This document shows, one piece after another, positions 61,501-64,000 of a stretch of DNA of 64,000 bases. A program made the position numbers and the translations under genes. Origin of the DNA: UBA6176 sp032119375. GTDB taxonomy: Bacteria > Verrucomicrobiota > Verrucomicrobiia > Limisphaerales > UBA9464. The notes below the pieces were generated by a model that saw only the letters and a list, made by a program, of their open reading frames with translations, was not told where the DNA came from and did not search any database. Location: the NCBI GenBank assembly GCA_964430505.1, contig CAYSGH010000006.1, positions 1-64,000 on the forward strand, read 5' to 3'. Position 1 is the first letter of the stretch. Each line of letters begins with the position of its first letter.

Positions 61501-64000
61501 CGGAGGTGCCGAGGACGAGGAGGCGTTGGTTGGAGGCGTCGGCGTAGAGGGTGGCGGGCTGGAGGGTCTTGCCCTTGGATTGCTCGCCGTAGATTTGCTG
61601 GACGCGAGGGAGGAAGTCGGAGGCGTTGGCGGACTTGAGCTCGACGGTGTGGAGCTCGCGGGAGGCTTGCTCGGGCTTGGTGTCGAGGGAGGAGACGACC
61701 TGCTCGACCTGGGGCATGAGGGTGGCGGGGGCGAGGACGACGAGGCGCTTGCCGGCGGGGTCCGGGGTGATGGAGACGGGGTTGGGGGCGCGGGAGTTCT
61801 GGGGTGCGAAGGCCTTGGTGGCGAAGGAGGCGACGGCGTCGGGGTCGGACTTGACGTCGAGGATGCGGAGGATGCGGTCGCGGGAGGAGGCGGAGGAGGC
61901 GGAGCCGCCGGCCTCGTTGTCGAGCTTCTCGATGACGGACTCGGCGTCCTGGAGGTCGGCGCGGGTGCCGGAGACGACGAGGGAGTTGGACTTGTCGTCG
62001 GCGGTGACGGTGACGCGGCGGATGGCGTTGCCGCGGGCGTCGTAGCGGAGGAGGGCGGAGGAGACGATGGGGGCGAGCATGGAGGCGTCGGACTGGGAGA
62101 GCTTGAAGACGCGGGCTCCGGGGGCTTGCTGGGGTGCGTTGTCGAGGCGGTTCACGAGGGAGGCGACCTGCTCGATTTCCTCGCGTGGGCCGGTGACGAG
62201 GATGCGGTTGCCGGCGGTGTCTGGGGTGATCTTGGAGAGGGGGACGAAGTCGGCGCCGCGTTGGTCGCGGAGCATCTCGGCGAGGAGGGAGTTGAGGGTG
62301 GGGGCGAGAGAGTTCGCGTCGGAGGACTTGAGGTCGAAGATGCGGAAGTCGCGGGGCGCCGCGTCGGGGCGTGCGTCGAGCTGCTGGATGATTTGGGCGG
62401 CGGCCTGGAGGGCGTCGGGGTCGCCGGAGACGACGAGGGAATTGGAGCGTGCGTCGAGGAGGACGCGGACGGTGCGGCCGGAGGCGCCGAGGGATTTCTC
62501 GACGAGGGCGGAGAGGTCGGTGGCGGAGGCGGCGCGGAGCTTGAAGACGCGGGTTTCGTCTCGGGTGGCCTTGCTGTTGGCGGGCTCGAGCTGGGCGAGG
62601 ATGGCCTCGACGCGTGCGATTTCCTTTTCGGGGCCGGAGACCATGAGACGGTTTTGGCGTGAGTCGGCGAGGACGGAGGCGGGGCCGCCGAGGGGTTCGG
62701 GGAGGCCCTTGATTTGCTCGGCGTAGAGTTGCTGGAGGAGGGGAGCGACGTCGGCGGCGGGGCGAGAGCCGGGCAGGAGGGACTTGAACTGGCGTGGGGC
62801 GGCGGCGGCGCTGGACTGGTCGAACTGGGCGACGAGGGCGCGGATGCGCGGGAGGTCGTTGGAGGCGGCGAGGACGATGAGCTGCTTGCCGGTGGGGTCA
62901 GGGAGGAGGGTGGGGGGTTCGGCGTTGGGGGACTTGAGCTGCGGGAGGAGCTGGCTGATGAGGGGGAGGATTTCGGAGGCGGGCTTGGTGGAGAGGGGGA
63001 TGAAGACGAGGTCGCGTCGAGGGGCATCGGGGGCGGCATCGACGATGGCGATGATGGCCTCGATTTCGCGGAGTTGGTCGTCGGTGGCGGTGACGAGGAG
63101 GCGGTTGTTGGGGGAATCGGCGACGAGGGAGGGCTTGGTGGTGGAGGCGAGGCGGCGGTCGGTCAGGCGTTCGTTGAGGAGGTTTTGGATGGAGGGGAGG
63201 GCGGCGTCGGGGCGGGTGTGGGAGAGGGTGAAGACCTTGAGCTTGCGGGGCTGGGCCTCGGGGCGGTCGGTGCGGAGCTGGCGGACGATGCCCTCGATGC
63301 GGGCGAGGTGTTCCTCGGAGGCGGTGACGATGAGGCGGCCGGAGTCGGGGTCCTGGAGGATCTTGGCATGGGCGACGGAGGCCCCTTGGGTGCCGGAGGC
63401 TTGGTTGCGGTAGAGTTGCTCGACGAGGGGGAGGAGGCGCTTGGCGTCGTCGGGGGAGCCGAGCTCGATGAAGCGGGTTTGGAGGGGGACGGGGAGGGAG
63501 GAGCCGGTTTCGAGCTGTGAGACGATGTCGGAGGCGATTTGGACGTCGTTGGCGGTGCCGGAGACGACGACGGACTGGGAGCCGGCATCGACGGAGACGG
63601 AGGCGGTGGTGGCGTTGGCACCGTTGGGGGCGCGGCGAGAGAGGGCCTGGGTGAGGATGGAGGCGACGTTGGTGACCTCGGAGGAGCGTGGCCGGAAGAT
63701 GCGGGTGAGCTGGACGGAGGCGGTGCGATTGGGGAGCTGGGCGTTGGGACCGGAGGAGGCTCCAAGGCCACCGGAGACGGCGGTTTTGTCGATGCGGGCG
63801 ACGAGGGTCTCGATTTGGTCGAGCTGGCCTGGGAGGGGTGCGGCGACGATGAGGCGGTTTTGGGCGGTGTCGGGGATGACGCGGGCCTTGGTGGAGGCGG
63901 AGGTGGCGGGCTCGTTGGGGGCGGCGACGCCGGGGATCGCCTGACGGATGATGTTGGCGAGCTCCTCGGGCTTGACGGTGGTGGGGTGATAGATGCGGAC
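52586..64000 (-). CDS. Giant secretin with at least 43 tandem secretin_N-like domains, 5'-partial
   Basis: The frame is open to the right edge, so at least 3,804 residues are visible and the start is missing. The C-terminal ~300 residues (from about 53491 to the stop) are a normal GspD/PilQ secretin: VLIQVVLAEITLDAVGELGIEW, LEVLSRPQIVTADNKPA, IPLITDSR, FRYEDVGVNLTVTPKI, then SGQTIIIGGLI, LGEIPYLGVLFRS and ELLIFLTPLVL. Before it I count 43 units of 69-110 residues. Each follows one pattern: R-x-(F/Y/V)-x-L-x-x-A-x-A, then a helix LxxLxxLF, then D-x-x-x-NxLIVxG, and finally IxxLD. These are secretin_N (N1/N2-like) domains. Usual secretins carry two to four. Units from 61189 to 58655 form a four-domain block of 308 residues repeated 2.75 times. 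The Met at 62644 is internal to a repeat, not a start. A protein secreted via Sec, assembled in the outer membrane, is expected; the secretion system it serves is not visible. Confidence 0.9.
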   Translation of the reverse strand, partial: VRIYHPTTVKPEELANIIRQAIPGVAAPNEPATSASTKARVIPDTAQNRLIVAAPLPGQLDQIETLVARIDKTAVSGGLGASSGPNAQLPNRTASVQLTRIFRPRSSEVTNVASILTQALSRRAPNGANATTASVSVDAGSQSVVVSGTANDVQIASDIVSQLETGSSLPVPLQTRFIELGSPDDAKRLLPLVEQLYRNQASGTQGASVAHAKILQDPDSGRLIVTASEEHLARIEGIVRQLRTDRPEAQPRKLKVFTLSHTRPDAALPSIQNLLNERLTDRRLASTTKPSLVADSPNNRLLVTATDDQLREIEAIIAIVDAAPDAPRRDLVFIPLSTKPASEILPLISQLLPQLKSPNAEPPTLLPDPTGKQLIVLAASNDLPRIRALVAQFDQSSAAAAPRQFKSLLPGSRPAADVAPLLQQLYAEQIKGLPEPLGGPASVLADSRQNRLMVSGPEKEIARVEAILAQLEPANSKATRDETRVFKLRAASATDLSALVEKSLGASGRTVRVLLDARSNSLVVSGDPDALQAAAQIIQQLDARPDAAPRDFRIFDLKSSDANSLAPTLNSLLAEMLRDQRGADFVPLSKITPDTAGNRILVTGPREEIEQVASLVNRLDNAPQQAPGARVFKLSQSDASMLAPIVSSALLRYDARGNAIRRVTVTADDKSNSLVVSGTRADLQDAESVIEKLDNEAGGSASSASSRDRILRILDVKSDPDAVASFATKAFAPQNSRAPNPVSITPDPAGKRLVVLAPATLMPQVEQVVSSLDTKPEQASRELHTVELKSANASDFLPRVQQIYGEQSKGKTLQPATLYADASNQRLLVLGTSEQAAAIRQIAETVATAPRQPRETKAFDVGSTADAQRLLPVVQQLYSNQWKDRAESDPADASIVADPRTGRLIITGKPDHLRQIEAILNQLNPNPTPGAKPSASTRETRILDLTTATAADLVSTVRTLYLEEAKARLGSIVPDTLITPDAGANRLILVGDTNELAAVESIVAKLDKTSSQSASARVFKIKSAEPAKVAEILSTALVRFDAYGRPQKRTTVSVDSKTRTLIVTGDPKELQGVSLIIEQLDQSLGTQEARSMKVLSLAQGRAASLVPKLRQLLADRIKSQPELGTDETLILEEPDSNQLILAGSPAQLAAVEQIVTDLQAAQGAQAARDTRFFDLGSASELERLQPLVQQLYRIRSTNSPSDRPDAVFIPDTKNARLIVTARTNHLVEIERILAQLQGDQPALAQRETRVIDLSTANAAELSTTVRTLYQEQAKSRPGAPAADTLILPDPGANRLIITAATNEIALVEDIIRKLDKASNQSASTRVFKVKSADPAKVSEILSSTLVRFDAFGRPQRRVAVSVDPKTRTLIVTGDPKELTGVASIIEQLDQSLGTQGDRRMKVVSVAQGRASILVPRVRQLYADRVQAQPDLGTAEILILEEPDSNQLVLAGSEQQLAVVEQIISDLQAAQGAQAARETRFFELGSASELERLQPLVQQLYRIRSTNNPSDRPDAVFVPDTKNARLIVTARTNHLSEISRILTQLQGDQAERAPRETRVIDLTTANAAELSSTVRTLYQEQAKSRPGAPAADTLILPDNGANRLIVTATTNELAIVEDIIRKLDKISAQSASTRVVKLKSADPAKVAEILSSALVRYDAFGRPQKRVSVSVDSKTRTLITTGDPKELQSASVIIEQLDQSLGSDANRSMRVVSLQSRRAADVSSKVRQVFQDQSRSNPELGNGEALILDDPASNQLVLAGTEPQLKAIASIIEAFDTPEAGSNAVLQSVRITKGRADDIANAVNRSLTNRPGYNPATRVVITPVPGANSILLNGPTNAVQDVLRIVRELDADAPSSEIEVRIYKLENGNAKEVSTILQPILQSVSSRRRFARSSPDGDSGGGGGGFARQATISIEDRSNSLVVTGTADHFAVIEKLLPTLDKAPDRTDRDVQFVWLRKGRAFDIASQIEAIFSNRPKAERPIVEPDFSNNSLTLIGRRADLAQVMELVSRLDAQGQDSSYVVRLRALDRVAADQMARLLESIYPQTTQSSLAIVDKVQPRPDGDTNAPPGVSVAIDKQANALVLAGPVAEIENVERLITELSFNFYGNEAEFRLFPLKDADPVLVAKTLTEVFKPEPIQLTPAQLRQLSDGVPPKQAPKITVVAEPRTRSVVIRARPTDFGLLESLIKQLDDAGATAQTGFKIFPLAHAEPQKALALVQQMVAQLNATRPGDPVTVSVSPRDRGLLVIARDPVIQQVSKMIESIDQPSKNVEADVRVFPLKRANATQLATILQNLLRPGPQGESTPEARELQEQVRRLNVRSADGSPVTLDLSQPIRISADAAPGGGNRLLVTASTDNLDAIASVIDLLDTPAMVEGVRVRFVRLAHADAASTATTLTTLFSQGRTLATGPAGPGAEPQSEAGKALAHPLTVAIDARSNTLILSGQPDTLELAAKVVADIDQPLERFVTDIRLFRLKHASASRLLPLLRSVFTEGPSVPGTEGLATQVTRLRTLRDGGDASKSSQTAKSRAALTLQADDISNILLVAARTDMLPLIEDVVNQLDIPAASGLETVRVYPLQHADPASIQKILSDLFTGPRSTTLRDEDKPIVSLDPRTASLIVAGNSKAFAILDSLLAKLDQKLDFDLRDIQLVPLQHADASLVATTLQRLMDARISQRALRTPGAADSLKVVILADTRSNSLLVGGSREGFELVQSLAKQLDDASPALAGRIRIVPVENADARVLASTLNALFTQRYAALPGTDLQRQKPIILPDTRANVLLVAASQDDNATLDDLLSKLDQKLENPALALVVIPLRNNDAARVANLIEASFTARLRAQTLPGQPPLPSQQVDVQPDPLNNALVVSASKENLELIQSLVAKLDAQPAIPGGVFEMFTLQFADAQRVATVLRSLVDQGLYRPGLPPNANPNARTPQNILSTSVDTRSNTLIVSASPENLAIVKSVIEKLDSKDVAAASDVRLYPLRHARASSLAPILDQFFRAKRTADAITVNANERILPVTVLADDRVNALLVSGGKEAFDLVDRLLPQLDGEGTFARLNFRVFPLQKATAAKLQQTLQSIVANRPPKVKGEPIDPITIVADNWVNALLVGATVDDMDTVASLVRQLDAEPTDTGLSIHVFPLAKADARRVATTVQGLFRDAGPNQVLPVVINADERINALVVSCGEIDARRIAEVVRQLDTDQVARVSEIKVFPLEHARAETLSAILTAALNSKPTPLTDQNPNAQSVLQFISRTEDGQELVSAALKEGILITPDPRMNSLVVSGPVEYMGLLDQIIHRLDAASPQQAKIKVFSLQNADARQMGELLTQLFRMTQTTTASQRSIQYTLVRSRTAPDGSPTPDDEPLASATLGTAEANALNVTVDPRTNSLLVGGTDHYVTLVSEIIESLDSSPAAERTSRVVRLRNSQAPEVATAIRNFLDQERQRLVATLGADAVGTAQRMLEREVAVVAEQTSNTLLVSANRRYFDQITGIIEELDSAQPQVLIQVVLAEITLDAVGELGIEWNQSVTKGDYTIGNGTDFGVPNQLQSLGGFSTAVSSSDFNFVLRALKTDGRLEVLSRPQIVTADNKPATINIGQRIPLITDSRVTPQGDTINSFRYEDVGVNLTVTPKISPDGFVKMELGTTNSAISSSTVEINKSAVVPVVNQRRANTTVSAQSGQTIIIGGLISTTDDRRVKKMPVLGEIPYLGVLFRSTKTTRERKELLIFLTPLVLANPQDPIPLEDPRKITDDMIRNSRFQKELKPDEFQRSVVEPILPDDIAPTNRVPSFRRAPIQKGTTNSVR
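52783..53491 (-). other. C-terminal secretin channel domain
   Basis: The part of the giant protein that forms the outer-membrane beta-barrel in GspD/PilQ-type secretins. It has the conserved gate region and the VPxLGxIPxLGxLF-like signature (here MPVLGEIPYLGVLF). About 65 residues of charged, Pro-rich tail follow it, which may bind a pilotin. Confidence 0.9.
58655..61189 (-). repeat. Tandem 924-bp block duplication inside the giant secretin
   Basis: Three in-frame copies: 61189-60266, 60265-59342 (each exactly 308 codons, four domains of 77, 75, 78 and 78 residues) and 59341-58655 (first three domains). Protein and DNA are both closely similar between copies, for example RETRVIDLTTANAAELS, then FDAFGRPQ, LILEEPDSNQL and VQQLYRIRSTN recur at the same spacing. 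This marks recent segmental duplication rather than old domain drift. Confidence 0.9.

Noticed and set aside
62642..62644. ATG as start of the giant secretin
   Set aside because: It lies in the middle of a repeat unit (NRLMVSG), and the frame stays open with six more units up to the right edge.
59012..62662. Plus-strand open frame of 1,216 residues across the secretin gene
   Set aside because: Same kind of antisense shadow; its apparent repeats simply mirror the repeats of the real gene.

Overview
The window looks like the chromosome of a GC-rich Gram-negative bacterium, most probably a member of the Verrucomicrobiota (inference). The evidence is a mix of family types: a pseudopilin-like protein with an FTLIELLVVIAI amino-terminal helix and a C-terminal DGHTEW motif, a PEP-CTERM exported protein, a Tat-exported Gfo/Idh/MocA oxidoreductase, a sulfatase, an LpxD for lipid A, a GldA/F/G-like ABC system and many short intergenic repeats. 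No rRNA or taxon-specific marker is present, so the phylum call rests on this mix.

Positions 1-8.7 kb are an accessory region. They hold the remnant of a type III restriction-type helicase-nuclease, a chimeric SRAP-like reading frame, a toxin-antitoxin pair bracketed by two copies of a roughly 300-bp repeat, and a minus-strand, AT-richer operon of six genes (three small lipoproteins, a small cytosolic protein and two alpha/beta hydrolases, one of them a lipoprotein). Positions 8.7-9.8 kb are gene-poor.

Positions 9.8-31.8 kb carry thrS, a PQQ-dependent sugar dehydrogenase fused to a c-type haem domain, uppP, a D-amino-acid dehydrogenase-like flavoenzyme, a five-gene operon (ABC ATPase, permease, GldG-like, DUF4340, AsmA-like), a gene-poor stretch with a strong terminator and a MITE-like element, a flavin halogenase-like oxidoreductase, ispH, a membrane protein/winged-helix regulator pair, a pseudopilin-like protein and an M48-type membrane protease. 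Positions 32.4-46.1 kb carry leuB, an ApbE lipoprotein, a PEP-CTERM protein, a VapBC-type module, thyA, the MocA oxidoreductase, purH, tRNA-Ala(GGC), a sulfatase coupled to lpxD, panD and rnd. Three repeat families decorate the spaces between genes.

Positions 46.2-52.4 kb encode a tripartite RND efflux system in one operon (adaptor, pump, outer-membrane lipoprotein) and folB. The last 11.4 kb (52,586 to the right edge, minus strand) is one open frame, still lacking its start. It encodes a giant secretin: 43 tandem secretin_N-like domains can be counted before a normal C-terminal secretin channel domain. This is the most unusual object in the window. It includes a four-domain block duplicated nearly three times at both protein and DNA level.
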